A stretch of 64,000 nucleotides of DNA from JAVBUP01 sp031555175. Lineage in GTDB: Bacteria; Bacillota_I; Bacilli_A; Erysipelotrichales; Coprobacillaceae. Both the position numbers and the translations under genes were made by a program. Positions 43,115 through 52,077 of the stretch are shown here, one piece after another. The notes beneath the pieces were generated by a model. The model was not told the DNA's origin and searched no databases. It saw nothing but the letters and a program-made list of their open reading frames with translations. The first letter of the stretch is position 1; each line of letters opens with the position of its first letter. The stretch covers positions 3,709 through 67,708 of the forward strand of contig JAVBUP010000048.1 of NCBI GenBank assembly GCA_031555175.1, given 5' to 3'.

Positions 43115-43143
43115 AAAAAAAACTATTATTTTAGATAATAGTT
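43115..43143 (-). terminator. Terminator of the Cof-type hydrolase gene
   Basis: AACTATTAT(C)T...ATAATAGTT stem, followed on the minus strand by six or more T. Confidence 0.7.
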
Positions 43144-43153
43144 AATAAAATGT

Positions 43154-43912
43154 TTAGATTAATCCTAGTTGTTGGCAAGCATATTCAATACCATCTTCTT
43201 CAATATCTTTTGTTACAAAAGTAGCAATGTCTTTTAGTGGTTGCACTGCATTCCCCATCGCAACACTTGTTTTGGCATGAGTAAACATTTTTATATCATT
43301 CATCCCATCACCAAATACAATCACATCTTCTTCATCTGCACGAAAATGTTCTAATACTTTCTTGATTCCGTAATATTTTTCATCTGCTTCAACAATTGCA
43401 AAATTTCTAAAATATAATACAAAGTATTCCCGTAAACTCGGAATCAAATGAGCATTATGTTCTTGTAAATCTAAATATACTTTAAAGATTTTTTCGTAGT
43501 CAGCTAAATCAATACTATCAACTAATTTAAGATTTAGACCGCCTATAAACTCAAACATCTTCTCATACTCAGTATAGTTACCCTTAAGATCACAAAGTGC
43601 ATAAGGAATATTAGCTACTTTTGCTTCAGTTACAATTCTTTTAACTAAATCATTATCTAGTGGTTTTTCAAAGATAACTTCATCATCAACTACCACTAAA
43701 TGCCCGCCTTCAGCTACCACTGAAGTTATTCCTAAATACTCTCTTATACTTCCTAAATTCCAATATGCACGACCAGTAGCCAACGCTACAAAATGTCCAT
43801 TCTCAATTAATTTTTTAATAGTTCTAATTGTTGATGCTGGCACAGTTTCTTTTTCATCATGTGTTCTTAGCGTGCCATCAACATCAAAGAATAAATACTT
43901 TTTTTCCATCTC
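43154..43912 (-). CDS. Cof-type HAD phosphatase
   Basis: Cof-subfamily hydrolase for sugar or cofactor phosphates. Motif I is LFFDVDGTLRTHDE (nucleophile Asp), motif II ALATGRAYW, the late motif VIFGDGMNDIKMF, and FRNFAIVEADEKYYGIKKVLEHF carries the conserved lysine (given in parts). A C2 cap occupies about 85-180. ATG 43912 has GGGGATGAG upstream and begins at the conserved MEKKYLFFD. The substrate cannot be told. Confidence 0.85.
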   Translation of the reverse strand, partial: EMEKKYLFFDVDGTLRTHDEKETVPASTIRTIKKLIENGHFVALATGRAYWNLGSIREYLGITSVVAEGGHLVVVDDEVIFEKPLDNDLVKRIVTEAKVANIPYALCDLKGNYTEYEKMFEFIGGLNLKLVDSIDLADYEKIFKVYLDLQEHNAHLIPSLREYFVLYFRNFAIVEADEKYYGIKKVLEHFRADEEDVIVFGDGMNDIKMFTHAKTSVAMGNAVQPLKDIATFVTKDIEEDGIEYACQQLGLI

Positions 43913-43994
43913 ATCCCCAACTTTCTTGAACATTATATCATAGAAACGATAAAATATAAGCCTATAAGCTTATATTATAAAACAATGCTCAATC

Positions 43995-44897
43995 TTATAT
44001 CTCTTTTCTAGTCGCAATTCTAATTGCTTGTCGCCTATTCTCTACTTTTACAATTTGATGCTCGCCAGCAAATTCTCCATCCACTGTCCACGATACGCCT
44101 TCATTAAACTCAAACACAATATTTTTGGCATGAATAAAACATATGACATCTTCTGCTGGTTTTTGATGCAACAACCAATTTATTAAACGTTTATTTTGAA
44201 ATCTATTTTCAGGTTTTCTTATCAAAATAATTTCAAAATTACCATCATCAAACTTAACCTGTTCTTCAGGAAGTTTAATTATTCCAGCTATTATATTTGA
44301 GTTACTAACTGACCCAAAAATAAAATCTCCTTCAATTATCTCCCCATCAGCGATTATTTTGGCATAATGTGATTTATTGTCCACTAAATCGATTACACCA
44401 CGTAGAAAGTAAGCTCCGCGTCCAAATATGTTTTTTAATCTTTGAGATGTTGCGTATGATGTTTTGGTGAATGCGCCAAAAGATGCGATATATGCAAAGA
44501 TAGTATCTTCATTAAATAAACCAATATCATGTTTTCTGTAAAGACTACCTGTAGCTCCTTTTAACGCCTTGTTCATATTTTGTGATATTTTCAAAGTGCT
44601 AGCAATATCATTAGTGGTTCCTGTCGGGATATATCCTATTGGAATACTTACTCCTGAGGATAATAATCCACACGTAATTTCATTAAATGTTCCATCACCC
44701 CCACAGAATATTATTCGATCATAATCTATTGCATGATTTGAAACAATATCTCTGGCATCATCTTTTTTCGATGTTGTATAGATAGTAGTATTATACCCTT
44801 TACTATCCAAGTATTTTACTATTGGTTCAACTAATTTTTTTGCTTTCTGTCTTCCTGCAACCGGGTTGATAATAAGCAATATTCTCTCTTGTACCAT
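43995..44897 (-). CDS. Diacylglycerol/lipid kinase family protein
   Basis: YegS/DagK-like kinase that phosphorylates diacylglycerol or a related lipid at the membrane. LIINPVAGRQKAKK opens the catalytic domain, IFCGGDGTFNEITCGLL is the GGDGT nucleotide motif and YIPTGTTNDIASTL follows. The C-terminal beta domain ends with VSWTVDGEFAGEH. Length 300 is usual for DgkB/BmrU types. Monocistronic. Confidence 0.88.
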   Translation of the reverse strand: MVQERILLIINPVAGRQKAKKLVEPIVKYLDSKGYNTTIYTTSKKDDARDIVSNHAIDYDRIIFCGGDGTFNEITCGLLSSGVSIPIGYIPTGTTNDIASTLKISQNMNKALKGATGSLYRKHDIGLFNEDTIFAYIASFGAFTKTSYATSQRLKNIFGRGAYFLRGVIDLVDNKSHYAKIIADGEIIEGDFIFGSVSNSNIIAGIIKLPEEQVKFDDGNFEIILIRKPENRFQNKRLINWLLHQKPAEDVICFIHAKNIVFEFNEGVSWTVDGEFAGEHQIVKVENRRQAIRIATRKEI

Positions 44898-44970
44898 AAC
44901 TATCTATCACCAACTTTCAACATAATTATACAACATTAGGCCATTATATAAAACATTTTTTAAGATATGA

Positions 44971-44998
44971 AAAAACTACTATCAGTTTGACAGTAGTT
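44971..44998 (-). terminator. Terminator of pepV
   Basis: AACTACT and AGTAGTT arms (with one bulge each side) followed by T-rich sequence on the minus strand. Confidence 0.75.
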
Positions 44999-45007
44999 AA
45001 AATCATT

Positions 45008-46372
45008 TTATTTAATTAAATCGTATATCGCTTGTGCAAATATTACTGCTCCTAATAATAAATCATTAATTGGCAAAAATTCATTATTTCCATGGATATG
45101 CATATCCGGCCCATTTGGGAAATCCATTCCAAATGCAATACAATTTGGCATTGATTTTGCATATGTACCTCCCCCAATGGCAAATGGTTTTGACACAATA
45201 TCTCCTGAATGCATAGCATAAGCATTAACTAACGTTTTCACAAATTCTGATTGAGGATCAACATATAATGGCTTACCGACACCCAATTGGATATCGAATC
45301 CACAACTTGTCATAGTAGCAGTAATTCTTTTCTTCATATCCTCTACATCATTATCATGCGGGAATCTAATATCTACCCAAAATTCAAATTTATCATCTTT
45401 CCATGTAAGTGTTCCAAAGTTGCATGTTAAAGGTCCCATTTCACCCAAGTGATTAATACCCATTCTTGCGCCATAGCAATCATCATAGAAATAATCGGCA
45501 ATAAGTTTTACCAATGGATTGTTTGTCTTAGTTCTTAGATATTCATTTAATAGAACTATCGCATTCTTACCAAGTTCAGGCATTGAACCATGAGCTGAAA
45601 CACCTTCTAACTCTAGGCGTACATAATCTCCCTCTTGATTAACTTTCCCATTCAATTGCAATTTATGAGTATATTCTTGAAAGTCACTATAGTCACTTAT
45701 ATTACCTATTACTAATGCACTTGCAAACCCAGGCACGACATTAGGCCTTGTTCCAGCAATAAACTCTTTAATAAAATCATTTTTTGCTTCCCCAAAAACT
45801 TTATAATGGCATAATCCTTTTTCTCCATAAATTCCTGGGAATGAAGCATCTGGAGTAAATCCACAATTAGGGTAAGGTTGTTTAGAGAAATAATGACTCA
45901 TGCAGCGACTTCCCGACTCTTCATCGCACCCCATAATTAAACGTACTCTCTTTGAAACAGGTAATCCTAAGTCGCGAATTAATTTAATCGCATAGTAAGC
46001 CGCTACTGTAGGGCCTTTATCATCACTTGCCCCTCGACCATAGATGTTTACATCATCTACTTCCCCACTAAATGGATCTCTTTCCCAACCATCGTTAACA
46101 GGGACAACATCTAAATGTCCTAATACGCCAACGACTTCTTCACCATGTCCATATTCGATATGCCCAGCATAGCCATCAACATCTAATACTGCAAATCCAT
46201 CTTTTTTTCCTAAAGCAAGCATATAATCCAAAGCTTTTCTCATATCAGTTCCAAATGGAGCATTATCCTTAACATCATCCATATTCGTAACTGACGGAAT
46301 TCTTACTACTTCGGATGTAGTATGGATTATTTCTTCCTTAATCTTATCAACTTCTTTTTTGAAATCTACCAT
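45008..46372 (-). CDS. pepV: Dipeptidase PepV (M20 family)
   Basis: Cytoplasmic zinc dipeptidase. Metal ligands are in GVLGHLDVVPVNDGWERDPF (about residue 80), GRGASDDKGPTVAAYYA (about 112) and MGCDEESGSRCM (about 145), with the late His near GPDMHIHGNNE. Length 454 suits PepV. ATG 46372 with TTAGGAGG upstream is clearly the start; an in-frame start at 46411 overlaps the preceding gene. Confidence 0.93.
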   Translation of the reverse strand: MVDFKKEVDKIKEEIIHTTSEVVRIPSVTNMDDVKDNAPFGTDMRKALDYMLALGKKDGFAVLDVDGYAGHIEYGHGEEVVGVLGHLDVVPVNDGWERDPFSGEVDDVNIYGRGASDDKGPTVAAYYAIKLIRDLGLPVSKRVRLIMGCDEESGSRCMSHYFSKQPYPNCGFTPDASFPGIYGEKGLCHYKVFGEAKNDFIKEFIAGTRPNVVPGFASALVIGNISDYSDFQEYTHKLQLNGKVNQEGDYVRLELEGVSAHGSMPELGKNAIVLLNEYLRTKTNNPLVKLIADYFYDDCYGARMGINHLGEMGPLTCNFGTLTWKDDKFEFWVDIRFPHDNDVEDMKKRITATMTSCGFDIQLGVGKPLYVDPQSEFVKTLVNAYAMHSGDIVSKPFAIGGGTYAKSMPNCIAFGMDFPNGPDMHIHGNNEFLPINDLLLGAVIFAQAIYDLIK

Positions 46373-46383
46373 TTTATTTCCTC

Positions 46384-46764
46384 CTAATAACTTGCAACTA
46401 CAAGCACGCATGCTTCAATAGTTTCTATTTCATATTCTTTAGCTATTTCTAGTAATTCATCATCGATTGTACCAGGTTGAAGCCAAACTTTATTGATACC
46501 TAGATTCTTCATTGTCCCTAAAACATTCTTTCCAATCGCTGGATTTACTACAAATACAACAACATCTACTTTTTCTGGTAATGCTCCTAAATCTTTATAT
46601 AATTTATCTCCATCAATTTCAGCATATTTTGGACTAATACCATATACTATCTTATTCTTCTCTTTAAGTTTTTTATATATCTTATTTCCATATTTCTCTG
46701 GATCTAAGTTAACACCAACAACTGCCCATTTAGATGTTTCTTGATATATTTCTAATGCTCTCAT
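46384..46764 (-). CDS. CoA-binding domain protein (YccU-like)
   Basis: Small Rossmann-fold protein: WAVVGVNLDPEKYGNKIYKKL, VYGISPKYAEIDGDKLY, DVVVFVVNPA, KVWLQPGTIDDEL and IETIEACVLV are all typical of the CoA-binding 2 family. Exact role unknown. GGGGAGGCAGG precedes the start. It is just upstream of pepV and probably co-transcribed. Confidence 0.88.
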   Translation of the reverse strand: MRALEIYQETSKWAVVGVNLDPEKYGNKIYKKLKEKNKIVYGISPKYAEIDGDKLYKDLGALPEKVDVVVFVVNPAIGKNVLGTMKNLGINKVWLQPGTIDDELLEIAKEYEIETIEACVLVVASY

Positions 46765-46991
46765 AAACCTGCCTCCCCAATATTAATAGTATACCACTTT
46801 TTTGATTAATGTGTAGTATTGTAAAAAAATTACTAAACTGCAAGATTCAACATTTTTCTTATATCTATAAAATTATAATATAATTAGAAGTTAAGTATAC
46901 ATATGTCAGTGTTAGGATAGGAGGGATCAAGAGTATTTATTTAGCCTATTAGTTATTTGTTATCAATTTCATTCAAAGGAGGAAAATAATT

Positions 46992-47420
46992 ATGAAACTT
47001 GAAAGCAAGAACATTGAAGTAGAAGAAACAGACCAAGAAGTCAATTATGAAAAAGTTAATCTTACAGTAACAGTTTATAATAATACAGATTATCATTTGG
47101 AAGTATACTCACAAGAATTATCTTGGGGTAAATTTGGTGAGTCACCTGGACCAATTGATCCAAACAATAGTGGATCATTTAAGGCGATGGGTAGAGCCCA
47201 TTCCGCTAGTGGTACTGAAGGTAAGATTGTTTGGAGAATTCGCGATACTGATCACCAATATGGCATGCCAAAAGTTACATTTAAGTTTGATCAACCATAT
47301 TCTGGAAGTAACAGTTATGAAACGACATGTGATGACTTAAAATATAAGGCTAGTCATACAATTGTTAGTGGAGAAGGCAAATTCGCAACTATTCTAAATA
47401 TTCACATTAGCAAAGCTTAA
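46992..47420 (+). CDS. Aegerolysin-like protein
   Basis: 142 residues, no signal peptide, all-beta. NLTVTVYNNTDYHLEV, ELSWGKFGESPGPI, SFKAMGRAHSASGTEGKIVWRI and the acidic FKFDQPYSG region match the aegerolysin (PF06355) pattern, especially WGKF and GR..S.SGTEG. Aegerolysins bind membrane lipids, and some work with partner pore-formers; in bacteria they are sometimes linked to sporulation or toxins. No partner toxin gene is adjacent. AAAGGAGGAAAATAATT gives a strong start. The N-terminal 15 residues are very acidic. Confidence 0.7.
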   Translation: MKLESKNIEVEETDQEVNYEKVNLTVTVYNNTDYHLEVYSQELSWGKFGESPGPIDPNNSGSFKAMGRAHSASGTEGKIVWRIRDTDHQYGMPKVTFKFDQPYSGSNSYETTCDDLKYKASHTIVSGEGKFATILNIHISKA

Positions 47421-47428
47421 TCAAGAAA

Positions 47429-47452
47429 AAGACTTCAGAATTCTGAAGTCTT
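47429..47452. terminator. Bidirectional palindromic terminator
   Basis: AAGACTTCAGAA followed at once by its reverse complement, with A-run before and T-run after, serving both convergent genes. Confidence 0.8.
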
Positions 47453-48367
47453 TTATATATCTCTAGCATTAACCCAACCAGTCACACCAATTAACTCTGG
47501 GTTGTTTGTTATTCTATAACGTCCATTAACCTCTACTCCATCAGCTAGATAATATACCCCTGATACATAAGTTGATGGTTGGTCAGCCGTTGCCGACACA
47601 TATAGTGGGTCATTTTTCAACACTACGCGTTTCCCTCTAGCATTTACTGTAGGATAAACTGGATTACCAGTTGCATCAAACACTTTGTATCCTGGATGTC
47701 TATTAGCTAAAGCTATCGCATTCTCTAAATCACTAAAAGCCCCAATTTGCGAATTTGCATCTGCCCATGTCTTTCTAACTCTATATAACTGACCAGCTGG
47801 TTTTGGAGAAGTACCCTTGAAATCTAACTTTAAATATCTTACTACTACATTCGCCACTGCTCTAGCATAATCTGATGTTCCCTTATCACTTCTTATATAA
47901 TAGCTATCATATGTTCCATTCATAAAACCGCCTTCACATAAGATTGATGGAATTGTCTGCGAATTGATTACCAAAAATTTTCCATAATGTGTTCCACGGT
48001 TTCTAAGCCCAGTCTGTAATGCCATTTCATCGACTAGCATTTGCCCTAATGGCTTCCATTTTTCTACGCGCCAAAATGTCTCAACTCCTGACACATTTGT
48101 GAATTCATCTCCTGAGGCATTATGGTGAATCGCTAAATACATATCAGCTTTTTCTCTAACCGCAATATACTTACGATCTTTTAATGGTACATCTGTTTTT
48201 CCTGTCGGATCATCAGCTCTAACCACTCTAATATCATAAGGCTCTAAGTATCTTTTTATTTTATCACATACTTCATCATTTAAAGTCCATTCTCTAATAT
48301 CATCTGGAGTTCTTTTCCCATATGTGTTTAATCCATGTCCTGCATCTAATATTAATACTTTTGTCAT
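47453..48367 (-). CDS. N-acetylmuramoyl-L-alanine amidase with SPOR-like and C-terminal wall-binding regions
   Basis: Amidase_3 domain at 1-180 with zinc ligands in ILDAGHGLNTYG (His10), LAIHHNASG (His82-83) and ILCEGGFMNG (Glu143). Residues about 190-240 (LYRVRKTWADANSQIGAFSD, LENAIALANRHPGYKVFD) look like a SPOR/sporulation-related repeat, and 240-304 a small SH3-like domain. There is no signal peptide, as in CwlC-type mother-cell lysis amidases and in phage endolysins. The absence of phage genes nearby favours a mother-cell lysis role, but this is inference. Confidence 0.85.
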   Translation of the reverse strand: MTKVLILDAGHGLNTYGKRTPDDIREWTLNDEVCDKIKRYLEPYDIRVVRADDPTGKTDVPLKDRKYIAVREKADMYLAIHHNASGDEFTNVSGVETFWRVEKWKPLGQMLVDEMALQTGLRNRGTHYGKFLVINSQTIPSILCEGGFMNGTYDSYYIRSDKGTSDYARAVANVVVRYLKLDFKGTSPKPAGQLYRVRKTWADANSQIGAFSDLENAIALANRHPGYKVFDATGNPVYPTVNARGKRVVLKNDPLYVSATADQPSTYVSGVYYLADGVEVNGRYRITNNPELIGVTGWVNARDI

Positions 48368-48485
48368 TTATTATCACCTACAATAGTGTATTCACCTACT
48401 CTAGTTAATGTGCCATATATTATAATTAAGTTCCAACAGACAAAATAAAAAGCGACAGAGAAATATCTCTATCGCAATTTAATTA

Positions 48486-51074
48486 CTACTTTGTGCCTCT
48501 TCTAAATATTTTTAATATTTCATTAAATGGAATAACTAAGAATGATAAACCAACTGTGAATGCCCAGTCTTGAAGAGATAATGGGAATAACCCAAAGATA
48601 TCTGCAAGTGGAGGCACTACAACAACTGTTACTTGTAAAGCTAATCCAACAATAAATGATAATACTAAGAATTTGTTTTTGAATACACCAACTTTAAAGA
48701 TTGATTCTGTGAAGCTTCTTGTGTTGAATGAATGGAATAATTGTGAAACACTTAATACCATGAACGCCATTGTTTGAGCATGCATTATTTCTTCAGTATT
48801 CATTCCATATTTGCTTTCGCCATACACAAATGCAATTAATGTTAACGCACCAATAAAGATACCATTAACGATAATATAGAACCATCCGCCACCAGCAAAA
48901 ATTGATTCATCTTGTTTATTTGGTTTTCTATTCATAACTTCTTTACTTCCAGGGTCTACACCAAGTGCTAAAGCTGGTAATGTATCAGTTACTAAGTTAA
49001 CCCATAAAATGTGCATTGCTCTAAGTGGAGATTGCCAGTTTAATAAGATTGCTGTAAATAAAGCAGATACTTCACCTAAGTTACATGATAATAAATACAT
49101 GATAGATTTCTTAATATTGTTATAAATATTTCTACCTTCTTCTACAGCATGAACGATACTTACAAAGTTATCATCTGTAAGAATCATTTCACTTGCTTCT
49201 TTTGCTACGTCCGTACCAGTGATACCCATTGATACACCAATATTAGCAGCCTTTAGTGAAGGAGCATCATTTACTCCATCTCCAGTCATTGATACTACAT
49301 ATCCTTTTGACTGGAACGCCTTTACTATCATTACTTTATGTTCAGGTTGAACACGAGCAAAGACACGATAATTTTCAATGATTTCATTTAATTGTTCTTG
49401 AGTTAATTGTGATAGTGTATGACCATTCATTACTTGTTCAGGATTTGTACAAATACCAACCTCTCTTGCAATTGCAAAAGCAGTATCTTGGTGGTCACCT
49501 GTAATCATCACTGTTGCAATTGATGCATTTCTTGCTACTTCAATTGCTTCTTTTACTTCATCTCTTGCTGGGTCAATCATACCAACTAATCCAACAAATG
49601 TTAAGTTATCTTCATATGCTTCACTACTATAATCTTTATAAGCTAAAGCTAGAACACGTAGTGCTTGATTTGACAATTTACTTGCCTCATCAAGAATAGC
49701 GTCTTTATAACCAGTAATCTCTTTAATTTGACCATTAAATAAGATATGTGTTGATTTACTTAATAATATATCTAATGCTCCTTTAGTAAACACTAAATCC
49801 TTTCCATCATAATGATGAACAGTAGTCATTAGCTTACGATCTGAATCAAATGGTATTTCATCAAAGCGTAGATATTGCTTATCAAGTGCAGTCTTAGAGA
49901 TGCTTAGATAGCTACCCATGTCAAGTAATGCAATTTCAGTAGGGTCACCAGTACGGCTTTCCTCATTTGTAGCATCACAGCACAACATAAATCCATTGAC
50001 TAAGAAACGTTCATTATCAGACATTTCATTAGCTTTTTTAAGTAATCCATCTTGATAAATATGAGTTACTGTCATTTTATTTTGTGTAATTGTTCCAGTT
50101 TTGTCTGAACAAATTACATTAACACTTCCTAATGTTTCAACTGCAGGCAATCTTTTTACAATTGCATTCTTTTTACTCATACGTTCAACGCCTAGAGCTA
50201 AAACAATTGTAACAATCGCAACTAATCCTTCAGGAATAATAGCAACTGCTAAAGAAATTGCAATCATTAACATCTCAGCAAAATCTCTTCCTTGCCAAAC
50301 ACCAACACCTAAAATCAATAAACAAACAACAACACAGCCAATACCTAAGATCTTACTTAGGCCAGCCAATTTGATTTGTAATGGTGTTAATTGGTCTTCT
50401 TCATCATCTAACATCTTAGCGATTTTACCAATTTGTGTATCCATTCCTGTCGCAACAACTACACCTTCTCCACGTCCATATGTTGAATATGTTGACATGA
50501 ATGCCATATTTTTTTGGTCTCCTAGACCAACTTGTTCATTTTCTATAGCATCAGAAATCTTTTCAACTGGTACTGATTCACCAGTTAAAGCAGACTCGTC
50601 AATCTTTAGGTTAGCAGCTTCTAGTAAACGTAAGTCAGCAGGCATAAATCTACCAGCTTCAATATTAATGATATCTCCAACAACTACATCTTCAATATCA
50701 ATTTCTACAAGCACACCATTTCTTTTTACTAAAGTTTTTGGGCTTGCCATTTTCTTTAATGCTTCAAGCGATTTTTGAGCTTTGTTTTCTTGAATTAACC
50801 CAACTACACTATTTACTACTACTACTACTAAAATAATTACAGCATCTGCTACCTCATCCATTACAATTGATGCAATAGCTGCTGCTAACAGAATATAAAT
50901 CATTGGATCATTGATTGAATCAAAAATTCTTCTAAGTAATGACTTAGGCGGTTTTGCCACTAAAGCATTTTTACCATTCTTTTCTAATCTTGATTTAGCT
51001 TCTTGACTAGATAATCCAACACTTCTATCAACCGATAATTCATCTAATACTTCTTGACTTGTCTTATTGAACAT
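48486..51074 (-). CDS. P-type ATPase, calcium/manganese-transport type
   Basis: P2-type cation pump with about ten membrane helices. TGES (about 165), the M4 motif AIIPEGLVAIVTIVLALG (about 275), the phosphorylation site ICSDKTGTITQNKMT (about 323), KGA (about 440) and TGDGVNDAPSLKAANIGV (about 600) are all present. The yybP-ykoY (manganese) riboswitch in its leader indicates manganese efflux is a real possibility, as for the Lactococcus P-type ATPase under such a switch. ATG 51074 has GAGAGG nine bases upstream; ATG 51080 is too close. Confidence 0.92.
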   Translation of the reverse strand: MFNKTSQEVLDELSVDRSVGLSSQEAKSRLEKNGKNALVAKPPKSLLRRIFDSINDPMIYILLAAAIASIVMDEVADAVIILVVVVVNSVVGLIQENKAQKSLEALKKMASPKTLVKRNGVLVEIDIEDVVVGDIINIEAGRFMPADLRLLEAANLKIDESALTGESVPVEKISDAIENEQVGLGDQKNMAFMSTYSTYGRGEGVVVATGMDTQIGKIAKMLDDEEDQLTPLQIKLAGLSKILGIGCVVVCLLILGVGVWQGRDFAEMLMIAISLAVAIIPEGLVAIVTIVLALGVERMSKKNAIVKRLPAVETLGSVNVICSDKTGTITQNKMTVTHIYQDGLLKKANEMSDNERFLVNGFMLCCDATNEESRTGDPTEIALLDMGSYLSISKTALDKQYLRFDEIPFDSDRKLMTTVHHYDGKDLVFTKGALDILLSKSTHILFNGQIKEITGYKDAILDEASKLSNQALRVLALAYKDYSSEAYEDNLTFVGLVGMIDPARDEVKEAIEVARNASIATVMITGDHQDTAFAIAREVGICTNPEQVMNGHTLSQLTQEQLNEIIENYRVFARVQPEHKVMIVKAFQSKGYVVSMTGDGVNDAPSLKAANIGVSMGITGTDVAKEASEMILTDDNFVSIVHAVEEGRNIYNNIKKSIMYLLSCNLGEVSALFTAILLNWQSPLRAMHILWVNLVTDTLPALALGVDPGSKEVMNRKPNKQDESIFAGGGWFYIIVNGIFIGALTLIAFVYGESKYGMNTEEIMHAQTMAFMVLSVSQLFHSFNTRSFTESIFKVGVFKNKFLVLSFIVGLALQVTVVVVPPLADIFGLFPLSLQDWAFTVGLSFLVIPFNEILKIFRRGTK

Positions 51075-51094
51075 TTCCATCTTCCTCTCTCTTA

Positions 51095-51135
51095 ATAAAA
51101 AAAGACTTATCACAGTAAAATCTGTAATAAGTCTT
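51095..51135 (-). terminator. Expression-platform terminator of the manganese riboswitch
   Basis: AAGACTTATTACAG pairs with CTGTGATAAGTCTT, followed by seven T, between the aptamer and the ATPase ribosome site. Confidence 0.85.
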
Positions 51136-51139
51136 GCAT

Positions 51140-51215
51140 TTTAATTCAAAGCCAGGGTTACCCCGCGCTGGTGACTTTGATACAACAATGTGTTGCACGC
51201 TACTCCCTTAAGACA
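51140..51215 (-). ncRNA. yybP-ykoY manganese riboswitch aptamer
   Basis: The minus strand reads AAGGGAGTAGC early and TCACCAGCGCGGGGTAACCC then TGGCTTTG late, the conserved two-loop core of the yybP-ykoY family. Manganese binding should prevent the downstream terminator and turn on the pump. Confidence 0.85.
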
Positions 51216-51220
51216 GTAAT

Positions 51221-51249
51221 ACTATACGCTAAAATTACTATATTGTAAA
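51221..51249 (-). promoter_or_regulatory. Promoter of the riboswitch-ATPase unit
   Basis: -35 TTTACA (51244-51249), 17-bp spacer, -10 TATAGT (51221-51226). Confidence 0.6.
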
Positions 51250-51334
51250 TCCTTTTTACAGTATTTTTACATTTGTTTATTGTTTGTTTATATTATTACC
51301 CTATTTAACAAACATGAAACATTAATCATGAATG

Positions 51335-51343
51335 TGGTATAAT
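51335..51343 (+). promoter_or_regulatory. Extended -10 promoter of the Nudix gene
   Basis: TGGTATAAT lies about 24 bp before the ATG. The -35 is weak. Confidence 0.5.
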
Positions 51344-51366
51344 ATGTCTATAAAGAGAGGTATATT

Positions 51367-51897
51367 ATGGCAAGAGAAACAAAACTAACAAGTAAGCAAA
51401 TATATAATGGTAAAGTAATTAAAGTATTCGAAGACACAGTAGCACTAGAAAATGGAAACACATCAACACGAGAAGTTGTTAGGCATAATGGTGGTGTTGG
51501 AGTAATAGCAGTTATTGATGGAAAGATATTATTAGTTAAGCAATATCGTTATGTAAATGATTGTTACACACTTGAAATACCTGCTGGCAAATTAGAATTT
51601 GATGAAGAACCAGAAGAATGTGGATTAAGAGAATTAGAAGAAGAAACTGGCTATACAGCCACTAAGATGATTAAGATTACTGAAGCAATTCCTACACCTG
51701 GATATTGTGATGAACACATCCACATTTATCTAGCGGATGGATTAGAAAAAAAAGACAACCCAAAAGGTTGTGATGAAGATGAATTCATTGATGTAATTCA
51801 ACTTGATATAAAATCCGCATACAACTATGTCTTAAATGGAGATATAGTTGATATGAAAACTATTGTAGCAATATTATATACTTATATTAACTTATAA
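51367..51897 (+). CDS. Nudix hydrolase, ADP-ribose pyrophosphatase type
   Basis: Cleaves ADP-ribose to AMP and ribose 5-phosphate. The Nudix box is complete: GKLEFDEEPEECGLRELEEE followed by TGY (about residues 78-100). The ADPRase marks LLVKQYRY and TLEIPAGK precede it, and PTPGYCDEHIHIYLA follows. Length 176 is typical. AGAGAGG precedes the start. Single gene. Confidence 0.92.
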   Translation: MARETKLTSKQIYNGKVIKVFEDTVALENGNTSTREVVRHNGGVGVIAVIDGKILLVKQYRYVNDCYTLEIPAGKLEFDEEPEECGLRELEEETGYTATKMIKITEAIPTPGYCDEHIHIYLADGLEKKDNPKGCDEDEFIDVIQLDIKSAYNYVLNGDIVDMKTIVAILYTYINL

Positions 51898-51932
51898 GTA
51901 TTTCTAAATTAATTATGTAATAAAATGGATAA

Positions 51933-52077
51933 GAGAGACTGTTTAAAAGTATGTGTAAATTATCTTCTAATGGTAGAATAAAAGATTCTTAGACAACCGT
52001 AGGGGTGAACGATAAGCTAATTAAAAATTATGTTGAACACACTCTCCATGAAAGCAAATTTACCATCTTCTCAATTC
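51933..52077 (+). mobile_element. Probable remnant of an IS256-like insertion-sequence end
   Basis: GAGAGACTGTTTAAAAGTAT resembles terminal repeats of IS256-family elements. A short plus-strand reading frame MKANLPSSQFLQ begins at 52048 and stops at once, like a transposase start cut off by the rmd 3' end. There is no second terminal repeat in the window. Confidence 0.35.
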
